In this document: piece after piece, positions 36,480 to 46,399 of the stretch
Position numbering within the stretch: position 1 is the first letter of the stretch
Layout of the letters: every line of letters starts with the position of its first letter
Assembly (NCBI GenBank): GCA_014529385.2
Contig: CM043944.1
Span: 93,888,476 to 93,952,475 of the forward strand
Direction of reading: 5' to 3'
DNA from: Adiantum capillus-veneris
Lineage: Eukaryota > Streptophyta > Polypodiopsida > Polypodiales > Pteridaceae
DNA length: 64,000 nucleotides
The notes under the pieces: model-generated
Databases searched by the model: none
Told to the model about the DNA's origin: nothing
What the model saw: only the letters and a program-made list of their open reading frames with translations
Program-made: the position numbers and the translations under genes

Positions 36480-36960
36480 AGATAATTGTTTCCCCAATCT
36501 TGGATAAGTTGTACCTATCGCATGGAAGGTTTTCCCAATATGATTTCGTAATTGAGTTTCTTCCCAAAGTCTACTATGGAAAAAGTGTGTTGATATTCAA
36601 TCCCACAGGAATTAACTATCACTTTTTCAAACAGTCCTAAGGGTCTTTCAATCCGTCCATAAGCCAACTGCAATTTCATTTGAGTTTGTCTAATGGCTGG
36701 TTGTCCCCAAGATTCCCATACTGCTTTCATGGGCTATGCCTGCCCCACTATCCACTATTGCCAGGGTTTCTATGTCATTATATTTCACTAGAAGGGCGGT
36801 GTTTCCTTCTTCCCCTTCAAAACATTCTTCAACTTTGTTCATTGGAACAGATCAAATCTCTTTGTTATCCATTTTGTTTTTCAATTTTTCCAAATTTTTT
36901 GCGATGAGCCCTATTATCCCCACCTTCTCTAGGGTTTTCTGTAGATCATTCTATAAATAT
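36480..36960 (-). pseudogene. Ty3 aspartic protease
   Basis: The active-site IVDSGAG lies at about 36741-36757. After a frameshift the second half of the domain follows (36730-36515): RIERPLGLFEKVIVNSCG and NYEIILGKPSM, the usual closing I-L-G motif. It would cleave the Gag-Pol polyprotein. An acidic linker runs between protease and RT (36331-36029), and another between gag and protease (37400-36951). Confidence 0.75.
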
Positions 36961-37409
36961 GGTCTGATTTTTAACAGTTCTCCTAAAGTAAGAGTGCATT
37001 GGATGGGTGTAGACATGATTGGAATGTTGTCTACTTCCAGGGTCTGTTCCGCTCTTTTTACTTGAGTGGTTTTACACACTATGGATTCATCTTCGTTATC
37101 TCCCAAGTAAGAGGGTAATGTTTTCAAGGTCAATGGTTTAGACATTCTTGAAGCTTCAGATCCGCAATCCCCATACAAGGATTGTACATCCATGTCCATA
37201 TCAGGAGGTACATTGTCCAACCAAACTTCCTCCATAGGAGCTGACTTTAGAGTTAGGCTCCCATCATTGATCTCTCTAACTTTTTTCCATATGTGTCCTG
37301 GCCAGTCTTCTTCTATGAATGGAATTCCGTCTAAGCCATCTTCGTTGTCTGGCACTATAAGTTCAGGCTCTTTTGTTTCAATGTGGGGTTCTACTACCAC
37401 TTTGGGTTT

Positions 37410-38855
37410 TTATTGATTGTCTCTTACCACAAGCTCCTTAGGTTTTGTCATACTTTCGAGCTTGGATTTTTGTTTTTCCAGCATTTCCTGCGTGATTCTT
37501 ACCAAATTTTGATAAGCTTCAAGCTTAGCTACTTCCATGTTTGGAGAAGGATAGTTTTTCCATTTGTTTTCCATGTTTTGGCCTGCTTTAAGTCCTGCTT
37601 GGTACGCTTCCAAGGCTGCATTAATAGGCTCAAAAATTTTGTCAATTAAAATTGATCCTCCAGATTTCACGATGGTTTCCTTGATTTCGCTTCTAGTTTC
37701 TTTCACTTTTTCTTGGAATAGCTTCTTTGATTTCTCCTCAATTTCAGTCCTTTGTTTCTGTTTTCTCATTTCATACCTTTTGCTTCTACTTCTTTTGGTA
37801 TTTTGAGAGGCAGTTTTTGTATTCTCTGAATCATAAGAGGAGTTATGTTTCTTTTTCTTAGCCTGGGCTCTAGTGATTGCCTTGATTGGAACAATTGGTT
37901 CACTCTCAGATGAGCTACTAGGTATCACTTGGACTACGTTTACTACTATTTTACCCTTGTTTAAAGGATTTTTAGGACAATCTTCCGGGAAGTGTCCTCC
38001 TTTTTTGCAACATTGTATGCAATAAGCTTCAACTGGCTTGAGCTTCTTGTCAGGCTCTATGCATTCATTTTTCCAATGATCATCTGTACCACAGTTATGA
38101 CAGTTTTCTGTTATTGGTTTAATCATGGGTCTTACCATAGGAGGTCTAACACCTTGATTAGAAACATAGTACATTTGTGCAAGCTTTGGTGGACCATAAG
38201 TCATAGGTTCTTCCATTGGTGGTGGATGTGTATTATACCAATCTCCTTCTACCATTACTGTAGATGGACTAGCCTTAGCATAGGGTGTAACAGGCACTAG
38301 TGCTTGTTTATCTATGACTCCTTCTAAATGCATGTACTTTACAGGCACTGCATTATGTCCTGGATATGGAGGTTGTTGACCCAACACGGGTTGAGGTCTT
38401 TCCATACCCATCGGTGGTCTTTGAGCTGGTGTCATGTTAGGTTAGTATCTGTACATGGGTTGTCCTTGTGGCCTCATGGGCACGTACTGAACATTCCCAT
38501 CATACTTTGGTCGATATTAGTACTCATTGGTTTCATGGTTGGTCCATTTACCCTTGATTGCACACCATTTTTACTCTTATTCATCATGTCATTCATCCTT
38601 TTGAGCATGTCTTCTATGACTGAAAGTGGTGCTGCAGCAATCGTTCCGACTTGTGTTGGTTTGGTGGATGTTGTTTTCTCACTTTGGTTATCCTTAGGGA
38701 CATCTTCTTTGTTGAAAATCTCACAATTGTCTCCTAAGTCAATACCATCTGACACACACTCTTCTAGGGTTGTATGCTTCTTGCTATACAATATAGCATG
38801 AAGTTCTTTGTTTAGTAGTCTCTTTAGAAACAATGATACTAGTCGTTCTTCTGTA
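37410..38855 (-). pseudogene. Ty3 gag, capsid end and zinc knuckles
   Basis: Two frames make up Gag. The upstream part (38833-38474) has KRLLNKELHAILYSKKHTTL. The downstream 341 codons contain a proline-rich segment and the zinc motifs CHNCGTDDHWKNEC and CIQCCKKGGHFPEDC, followed by a basic tail. The capsid N-terminus is missing, because homology stops near 38855 at a T run. The element has no LTR that I can identify at this end, so it is truncated. Confidence 0.75.
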
Positions 38856-39130
38856 GGATGGGGGGACTTTTTTTTTGCGAGCTTTCAGTTTCAAGCTTTT
38901 ACAATTAGAACTGTTTTTTTGAGCTTTTGAACCCTGATTTTACTCAAATTATATCCTTAAGTATCATTGTGTAGAAAAAAACTCAAAACCTCACAGTAAA
39001 ATTATTCAACTACCAAACACTTTGTAGAAATATGGAAGCACAACAATGCTTATGCAAAATGAAATTTTACAGAAATCACCATTTGTGTGTGTTTACGAGC
39101 CTGCACATAAAACTTGATTTGAATTTTTTT

Positions 39131-39233
39131 TGCTAGAGTCTCCTTTGTATGGAGACCTCTTCTATAAAAAAATTGTACACCGTTGTACACCCTTTCTTGG
39201 GCTCCCACATGGGGTATCCTTTACATAAACTCT
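39131..39233. repeat. Dispersed repeat near the split ParB-methyltransferase gene, copy 1
   Basis: It begins gctagagtctcctttgtatg and continues with tgtacacc and gggctcccacat. Related copies lie at about 56821-56990 (an intron of the split gene) and 59010-59105 (upstream of its known exons). The start ctcctttgtatggag is itself an inverted repeat. Confidence 0.65.
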
Positions 39234-39495
39234 TATTTCCACTATCTCACATAAATCAACACACAAGCTAATGGTGTCAGCATAATACAACTACATACAA
39301 AGTCAAAGTCATCTCCACATCATGTGGCCATCATGTACCAAAAAAACACAAAAGAAACATCAAAATGAAATGTATGGAGCACACCAAAATGCCATGTCAA
39401 TGTCATATGGCAACCGTGTACATCAAAATATAAATAAAAAAATTGAGATGTGTATTGTTAGAACAATGTTTCTCTAATCAAGTGTGCATCTGCAA

Positions 39496-40781
39496 TCAAC
39501 ATTTCATAGGTCCACATGCAATGTCTGTCAAACATCTTTTGTAGAGCACATCATCTAGCTCTAGACACATGCAATGCCTCAAGTCTTCTGCATAAGCTCG
39601 GCCCAAACCACCACACCCCGCAAACAAGTCCAAAACATAGTCCTGAGGCTCAGTAAATGTTGCCAGTAACCACCTAACAATATAGAAAGTAAATTAGAAA
39701 CATAACGCAAAAACATATATACCATAACATTCATAAGTATAATAATTTAGACTAATCTTATCGAAAGAACAAAGAAGACCGCTCTGCCCCACCTCTAAGA
39801 ATGACACCATCAATCTCAATGGGGAAGACTACATCATCTTTCATGTAGCTACAATCTGGTGGAAAAAATCTTTCGGCAATTTTCTCCCCTACCTCTCTAT
39901 CATAGTGTGGCACAGGATGGCCAATACGATACCAAAGACACATGGTAAGATCAAGTACCTGCATTAAAAATAAGTCAAATAATTTCATAGCTATAAAGTT
40001 TTTAGTTAGGACATAAAACTATGAAACTAAGTTTGTTATCTCACGGCCTCTCTAGTGAGTGGATGCCGATATGCCGTCTTGTTACACATGAGGGTCCATG
40101 TACGTAACAACACAAGTCCTACCCTAGTAGCATCTGCAATAAAATGTCCAATATGCTCGGCCATGCACATGGTGACTAAAACCCCCTCATCTGCCAAAAA
40201 CTCACAAGCCACATCCATGCACCCTGTCATTAGACCCCTGGAAAATGTGTTCCACTTGGGAACACTCATGCCCTCTACAAAAGTGAATGTTGTTATGTAA
40301 GCATACAACCATAGTTAGCTGTAGGTATTACCCCAAAGAACAGTTACTTACCCAATGGAATAGGTCCTAGACCATCCACAAGTAAACTTGTAGGAAAATC
40401 CGCAAAGATAAGCCTAGCCACCTCACAACAAGGCACACTATCTCTGCTATATAAATTGGTATTTTGTGTCGCAAAAAAATTGTTGATGCTACAGGAAAAC
40501 CAAACATTAATCATGTTCAAAATCATAGAACAATGCAAGAAGATAATGCAAAGAAGTAAGCATTATGGAAATACACCTATCAAGGGCAAACTTATCAATT
40601 TGTGATATATCCACAAGCAAAACATCCACAATGGTTTGGTAATGGAACCCTACAAGCATTAATCAAATTAGATTTTAATTAGGAACTAAGAAAGACAAAT
40701 TTGCTAACAATTTTATTAAACTTACCAACTGATTGTGTGAGATCGGCCTTCTCTCCCAAGCCTCTTGCCCAAGTGAGGACT
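39496..40781 (-). pseudogene. Split ParB-methyltransferase-like gene, C-terminal exons
   Basis: Exons by splice sites and homology to the gene at 50919-54848: 40781-40726, 40649-40577, 40488-40352, 40274-40045, 39958-39762 and 39673-39496 (stop TGA). The product has RLIFADFPTS (motif IV position), VPKWNTFSRGLM, a central region, LRGGAERSSLFFR and YVLDLFAGCGGLG (the SAM-binding motif I), then RHCMCLELD. That order, motif IV first and motif I near the end, is that of beta-class amino DNA methyltransferases. The donor after SSLFFR reads AT where GT is expected. The N-terminal exons lie at 56110-58921. The true product is unknown. Confidence 0.7.
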
Positions 40782-41012
40782 CTGCAACGGGGATTTAACA
40801 TTTGCGAGTTTTTCATTTCAAGTTTTTTTGACAATTTTAGCAATCTTTAGAGTTTTTTTAACCAAATATGTGTCATAGTATAAAGTATCTATTTAATGTA
40901 ATTTTCAATCGTCATAAGACTCCATATATGTGTGGTTGACGGAGAGAGAAAGTATAAATTCTAGAGAGATAGTATTTATGCGAGTTACCATTGGAAGAAG
41001 AGATCATAAATC

Positions 41013-41015
<3 letters not shown>

Positions 41016-41094
<79 letters not shown>
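41016..41094. repeat. (GA)n at the LINE copy 2 3' end
   Basis: A pure GA run of about 79 bp, directly beside the LINE 3' UTR. No poly-A tail is present; on the LINE strand the element ends in (TC)n. Confidence 0.95.
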
Positions 41095-41097
<3 letters not shown>

Positions 41098-41245
41098 CTT
41101 CTCTTCTAGAGAGAGAAAGTAAAATCATAGAGTTGTATATCACTACGCCGAGAGATAGATTTATTTATCTTCCTCGGAGGTCAAATATGACCTATGGGAC
41201 CAAAGTTACATGTGATGTAGTATGTGTACGGCTGATGAGTGACTC

Positions 41246-44200
41246 TCAATGCTCCAAAATTGTAGTGATGAGAGTCTCAATGGAGAGCCCACACTTTGGC
41301 TGGGAGAGGAAAGTGTGTAGGTCTAAGTTATGGCTGAAAATGTGAGAGAAGCAAGTTCGGATGTGATCAAAAGCTGAGCACTCTAGTAGTGTGTGGTACT
41401 CAGACTCTCGAACTTGCAGTGAGCATAATGTGCACAATCGATTTGACTCTTCTCCATTGCCCCAACGCCCTATCTCGCATCGAAGGAAATGGGAGCTAAG
41501 CCGAATTGCTGCGATAGTGCGTATCGCAGACAAGGGAATAGGCTCAAGCATGTAAGTGTGAGTACGGTTTCCTCTCTCAGCGAAGAACATGGTTTTGTAG
41601 TTGGGGGCAATATAGGTGGTGTAATGTATGAAGCGTGACCCACCGGATTTCTCCCAAGCCGTAATACATTGGCGTTGTAGAAAAGCTTCATTCACTTGAG
41701 AGTCAATTGAAGCATCATGTAGCAAGTGTAATGCATCCCATCTCCCAAACCACTTCTTTATGTCTTGCATCCATCCCGTGCTCAAGATCTTGCTTTTATG
41801 CGTCTTTTGAACTTTTTTGCTTGCTTCCCATGCAATTGTAGGAAGTCGATGTGAGGGGTTTTGACGCATCTTTATCATGTACTCCACAACCCTTTCCATG
41901 CCCATAACCTCAATTGGAAGAGATCCCGACTCAAGAAGTAGGAGCATATATGGTGTTTGTGCCTTAACTTGGAGAAAGTTTGTAAGAAAATGCTTTTGGA
42001 CATTCTCAAACTCTTTCCAAGTAGACTTTGAGATGCTCCCACCCCACACTTCAACTCCATAAAGAAGAACCGGTGTCACCAATGCATCAAAAAGATACTT
42101 CTTGAGAACCCAACACTTGATGTTTCCCGCATTACACATGTTCTCAAATGCATAATATGCTCTTTTTCCCGCTTCCAAACGACGCATAGCACATTCATGC
42201 CACTTGTGATTGGATGGAACCTCAAGGCCAAGGTACTTAAAGCTCTCAACAACTTCAAGTGTCTCGTTGCTGTACACAATGCATGGCTTCTCCTTATGGT
42301 TGGTTTTCACAAGCATAACCTTTGTTTTGGATTCATTTACAATCAGCCCACTATGCAAGCAAAAGTTCTCAAGGACAACCATAAGCTTTTGTGCATCTTC
42401 TAAAGTGTGTGCTAGAAGCACTACATCATCCGCATACACCAAAAGCATGATTACCGCATTGCAAATAGTGACCTCTTCAATGCCTTCTTCTTGCATAAAG
42501 TCAAGTACCATTTGTTCCCATTGATCGATGCATAGACCAAAGAGAGTTGGTGACAATGGACATCCTTGTTTAACCCCAATAGTGCTTACAAAAATTTCTG
42601 AAATTTCTCTTCCCATGCGCAATTGACAAATCACCTTCTCATAGATTCGAGAAACCGCAAGCATAAACTCACTTGGCACTTGGAGTTCTTCCATCCTTCT
42701 CCACAAATTGTTACGTGGAATAATATCAAAGGCTTTCTTAAAGTCCACAAAACAACAATACAATCGCTTGCCTTTCAACCGACTTTCCTCCATGAGAACA
42801 CGAAGAGTGACAAGATGATCAATGGTGCTATGGCATCGACGAAAACCCGCTTGTCCCTTTGCACGCTTGTCATTCTCTTCAGCCCAATCACTCAATTTCA
42901 TCTCCATTATGCACCCAAATAACTTTTCCATAAGAGACCCAATCATTATAGTCCGGTAGTTGCTTACATTCTTTACATCCCCTCCTTTATGCAAAGGCTT
43001 AACCCAATTAGTACTCCAATCATAAGGCATACCATGTTGAAGTGCAAGGTTGAACATATCACACATCCACTCATGGGTAAAATCTCCCGTCCATTTGATC
43101 ATCTCCGGCTTGATACCTTGAAGATCTCCCGCTTTGCGAGTGGCCAACTTTTCAAGCCCACCGCATACATCCTCAATAGTAAAAAAAGACGGCATACATG
43201 GGAGTGAACCATAAAATGGCATTTTTTCAGTATTTTCTTGCTCATATAATTGCCTACAATGTGTGTACATATCCACTAGACTCAAGTTACCAAAATTCTC
43301 AACCCACTTGCCTCTCAAGTTTCTCCAAAATCTTCCACATGCATGTGCCTTTTCTTGGACTTGAAATTCTTGTTGCTTTACTTCCCATCTTCTTCTCTTC
43401 TTTTGAATCAATGCCTTGTATGTATGCAAATGACTTTGATAGTTGTCTTTGTCCATAGTTGCATCAAGCTTTATCAAGGACTTTCGAGCATCTTGACATT
43501 CTTTATCAAACCACCTTTTGCGTGATCTATCTTTGTTGATACCATGGAGATGCTTTATGGCAAAGCATTCTTCCGCACAAGAACAAATAGCTTTCTTGAA
43601 AGATTCCCATTTAGTTTCCAATGGTGCATCACATTGAAGCTTTGTCATCCATAATTTTTGCTCAACCATTTCAATGTACATTGGTGCCCGTTTGAAATCC
43701 ATACATAGTGATAACTTCTCTTTCCTTTGGCTGAGAATATCATGCTTAGTTGCTTCTCCACATGAAAGGTCAATACATAAGGTGCGATGGTCGGATTCCG
43801 GGGTCCATTGACCAAACATAAAACTCTTTATGCGATACATGATGGCTTCAGAGAGTAGCATATAGTCAATCACACTATCCCCATTATGTCTTCTACATGT
43901 AAATCCATTGGTTCCACTCCACAAAGATACACCATTGGCAATGAGCATACCCGTGCTATTACACATGTGTAAAAGTAACTTTCCATAGTGATCCGGCTCT
44001 TTCTCATCCATTGAAGTACGATCATACAAGTGAACTTCCTCCAACTCCCTTGAAATGTATGGCATATCAAATTGTTGAGTATCATGTTGCAATGTTTTTG
44101 TGCGAGCATTCATATCCCCAAATACAATAACATCACCTTCACCTTTGAAATAAGCAATGTCCTCTTCCAAATCAGAAAATGGTTGATCTCTATCCATGCA

Positions 44201-44584
44201 AGCATAAAAGGGAGAATCATGATGAGGAATGTAGCAACCGGCTACAAAAATGGGTGCTCTTTTTGGTGTCATAATTTTAAGCCATACATAACGTTTGTAC
44301 TTGTCATCTTTCACAATTGATACAAAATCTTCCAATCCTTTCTTAACCATACATGCTAACCCTCCTTGTCCTCTTTGTTGCTTGAGATTCTTTGACCACA
44401 TCAATGAATGTACATTGTAATCCTCCAAGCCGTTAATTCTTTGTGTATCATGCTCCCAAGTTTCAACAAGAAGTACAACATCGTCTTTGCTTGTTAGTTC
44501 ATCAATGCCAACCCCCGCATTCCATGGGTATCCATTACAATTCCAAAAGCATATTTTCAATTGTAACTCGGTCTCATAGGTCAC
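41246..44584 (-). CDS. LINE ORF2: endonuclease-reverse transcriptase, 1112 aa
   Basis: An uninterrupted frame. An AP-type endonuclease occupies about residues 1-270 (WNCNG 14-18, VETW 40-43, GDMNA 156-160, SVIDY 237-241, SDH 264-266). The RT domain spans about 520-800 (LYCCFVDFKKAFDIIPRN, GVKQGCPLSPTLF, YADDVVLLA with YADD at about 717-720). The C-terminus has a CCHC-type cluster near 1045-1066 (CTLC...YHTLLEC). The protein would nick target DNA and copy element RNA at the nick. The open frame begins at a GTG codon and the true start is uncertain; ORF1 ends just upstream. There is no RNase H domain. It is the only intact long ORF in the window and may be enzymatically competent, although its ORF1 partner is broken. 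Confidence 0.93.
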   Translation of the reverse strand: MTYETELQLKICFWNCNGYPWNAGVGIDELTSKDDVVLLVETWEHDTQRINGLEDYNVHSLMWSKNLKQQRGQGGLACMVKKGLEDFVSIVKDDKYKRYVWLKIMTPKRAPIFVAGCYIPHHDSPFYACMDRDQPFSDLEEDIAYFKGEGDVIVFGDMNARTKTLQHDTQQFDMPYISRELEEVHLYDRTSMDEKEPDHYGKLLLHMCNSTGMLIANGVSLWSGTNGFTCRRHNGDSVIDYMLLSEAIMYRIKSFMFGQWTPESDHRTLCIDLSCGEATKHDILSQRKEKLSLCMDFKRAPMYIEMVEQKLWMTKLQCDAPLETKWESFKKAICSCAEECFAIKHLHGINKDRSRKRWFDKECQDARKSLIKLDATMDKDNYQSHLHTYKALIQKKRRRWEVKQQEFQVQEKAHACGRFWRNLRGKWVENFGNLSLVDMYTHCRQLYEQENTEKMPFYGSLPCMPSFFTIEDVCGGLEKLATRKAGDLQGIKPEMIKWTGDFTHEWMCDMFNLALQHGMPYDWSTNWVKPLHKGGDVKNVSNYRTIMIGSLMEKLFGCIMEMKLSDWAEENDKRAKGQAGFRRCHSTIDHLVTLRVLMEESRLKGKRLYCCFVDFKKAFDIIPRNNLWRRMEELQVPSEFMLAVSRIYEKVICQLRMGREISEIFVSTIGVKQGCPLSPTLFGLCIDQWEQMVLDFMQEEGIEEVTICNAVIMLLVYADDVVLLAHTLEDAQKLMVVLENFCLHSGLIVNESKTKVMLVKTNHKEKPCIVYSNETLEVVESFKYLGLEVPSNHKWHECAMRRLEAGKRAYYAFENMCNAGNIKCWVLKKYLFDALVTPVLLYGVEVWGGSISKSTWKEFENVQKHFLTNFLQVKAQTPYMLLLLESGSLPIEVMGMERVVEYMIKMRQNPSHRLPTIAWEASKKVQKTHKSKILSTGWMQDIKKWFGRWDALHLLHDASIDSQVNEAFLQRQCITAWEKSGGSRFIHYTTYIAPNYKTMFFAERGNRTHTYMLEPIPLSAIRTIAAIRLSSHFLRCEIGRWGNGEESNRLCTLCSLQVRESEYHTLLECSAFDHIRTCFSHIFSHNLDLHTFLSQPKCGLSIETLITTILEH

Positions 44585-45542
44585 GCATCCCTATTTGCTT
44601 GAGAGACTTGCCTCCTCCTTGGGCACATTTTCTTCACGAGAGATTTCCTTGTTTTTATTATTCTTTTCCTCATATGCCTTGCGACGCATATTTTGTTGCT
44701 TAATAGTGCGATCTTCACATACAAAACATTTTGTATTCCTCAAATAGATCCAACTATTATCAAGGATAATCTTTCACTTGGTCTCATCCGGCATGGTGCA
44801 TACAATTGGCCGTTCTCCCGAGCAAGGAGCTCCTTGCTTCCCCACTCTATGTGCTCCATAGACCATAACTCCGGACATGCCAAAGTGGGTTTTGAAGAAA
44901 TCTTCAATAACAATGGCAAGAGAAGGAGGTGTCTCTAACTTCTCTTCGGGAATTCCACGAATAACAATGTTCTTGGAACGTCGCTCCCGTTCCTTCAACT
45001 CCTCCACATCTACATTCTCAACATTCTTTGTTTGAACCATAGCTTGCATGAGTGAGGAATTAGAAACCACATTGCTACCACATACATCAGCCTAAGACTT
45101 GTTTGTGCATACATTTTTCATGTCGCATACATCCCGGCTCATAGTGTCAAATTTCTCCTCTTTCAATACATGGTCATGCTCCACTTTGCTCATCCGCTCC
45201 TTCAAAGCATTCAAGTCCACAAGAGAGCGTTTACATTCCTTGACTTCCTCTTCAAGTTGCATCAAACGTGTTGTTTGCATCTCAAGTGTCCTCTTGAGAT
45301 TCTCATTCTCAACCACAAGTACCCTTAGTGTGCCATTCTCCATTGCAAGTGCTCATAAGTCTTCGCCTTGTTTGTTTACGGTCTCTTGCAATGATACCAA
45401 GTACGCCATGATCATGGTTTCCGATGTCGTTGGTTGGGTGGTTGTGTTGCTATCTCCACACTTAGGAGATTTTTGGATCATTTTCCACAATGGTTGTGGA
45501 CCTTGTTGAAGAAGAAGAACCCTTGCGACTGCTGGAAGACAT
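44580..45542 (-). pseudogene. LINE copy 2 ORF1 (coiled coil plus RNA-binding domain)
   Basis: The N-terminal part is short and Ser-rich. It is followed by a Leu/Glu coiled coil (45343-45092) and an RNA-binding segment with RSKNIVIRGIPEEKLETP (about 44990-44930). A basic tail near 44700-44600 includes CFVCEDRTIKQQN. Three in-frame stops occur: TGA after EDL (45351-45353), TAG after TNKS (about 45092) and TGA after PDETK (about 44772). Copy 1 has Arg and Trp codons at the first two sites but shares the third stop. Confidence 0.8.
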
Positions 45543-45767
45543 TGTATATAAAATAGGAGATGAGAATCAATTTTGTTGAACCTGTTCACTTCGGAAATGC
45601 TGTTACAAAAACGCCTTCCATAACTCTGAAAATTTCTGTATTTACATCAATGCGTAGAGGACTTCGTGCTCTTCGATTGAGGCTATAGATCACCCAAATC
45701 GGAGTTCGGATGAAGAAGTTATGATCAAAAGAGTGGACTGTTGTCTACTAGGTCAAAAAACGGCTGC

Positions 45768-45770
<3 letters not shown>

Positions 45771-45827
<57 letters not shown>
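45771..45827. repeat. (GA)n at the LINE copy 2 5' end
   Basis: A pure GA run between the LINE 5' UTR (ggctgcact) on the left and the repeat terminus ggcataacgacgg on the right. Confidence 0.95.
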
Positions 45828-45829
<2 letters not shown>

Positions 45830-46399
45830 CATAACGACGGAAAAAATGTAAACAAATAAAATCACCATTTCACAACTCATTCCATTAGAGTCAAATATGC
45901 TCGCAACGCATGTGATCAGAGTCAAATAATCCACAGCATATAAACATGCGATAAAGTAAAAAATCATGCAGAATAGAGACAACACTAATTTCAGAGTTAA
46001 ATATAATCCACAGCATATATAAATGTGATGAAGTAAAAAATAATGCCAGATAGAGACAATACTATTTTTCCCAAGCAATTGCTTTTTGAAACAACATAAG
46101 TTTGAGGATGTAAGTACATTCGCAAAACTACCACATGATAAGATCAAAATTAGAGTACAAAAAAGGATAGTCGCCATAAATGTAATGGTCACTCTAAAAG
46201 GCAAGTAATTTGCTCCCAAATAGCTTGCAAGATGCTTTATATCTTTTGCTTGAAATTTGAAATCCTTTGCTGCACAAACAATTTTTTTCCAAGATAAATA
46301 ATCACAAGTATAATAAACTAAAATAAATACAGAAAAACACTTTCATATCATAGATCAATATTCTAGTTGAGTGAAAGAAGCATACCAAACCAGTTGTAA

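Larger units (their letters stand above)
41095..45770 (-). mobile_element. LINE copy 2, nearly complete
   Basis: A non-LTR retrotransposon with a 5' UTR (45770-45543), ORF1 (45542-44580, interrupted), ORF2 (intact) and a 3' UTR of about 150 bp. Both ends abut (GA)n tracts in the same orientation, at 41016-41094 and 45771-45827. LINE copy 1 (6927-9758) starts at the same base next to another (GA)n. I found no target duplication outside the repeats, which is expected if the target itself is the repeat. Confidence 0.85.

Noticed and set aside
42197-43525. Several plus-strand open frames
   Set aside because: Shadows of the intact LINE ORF2 on the minus strand.
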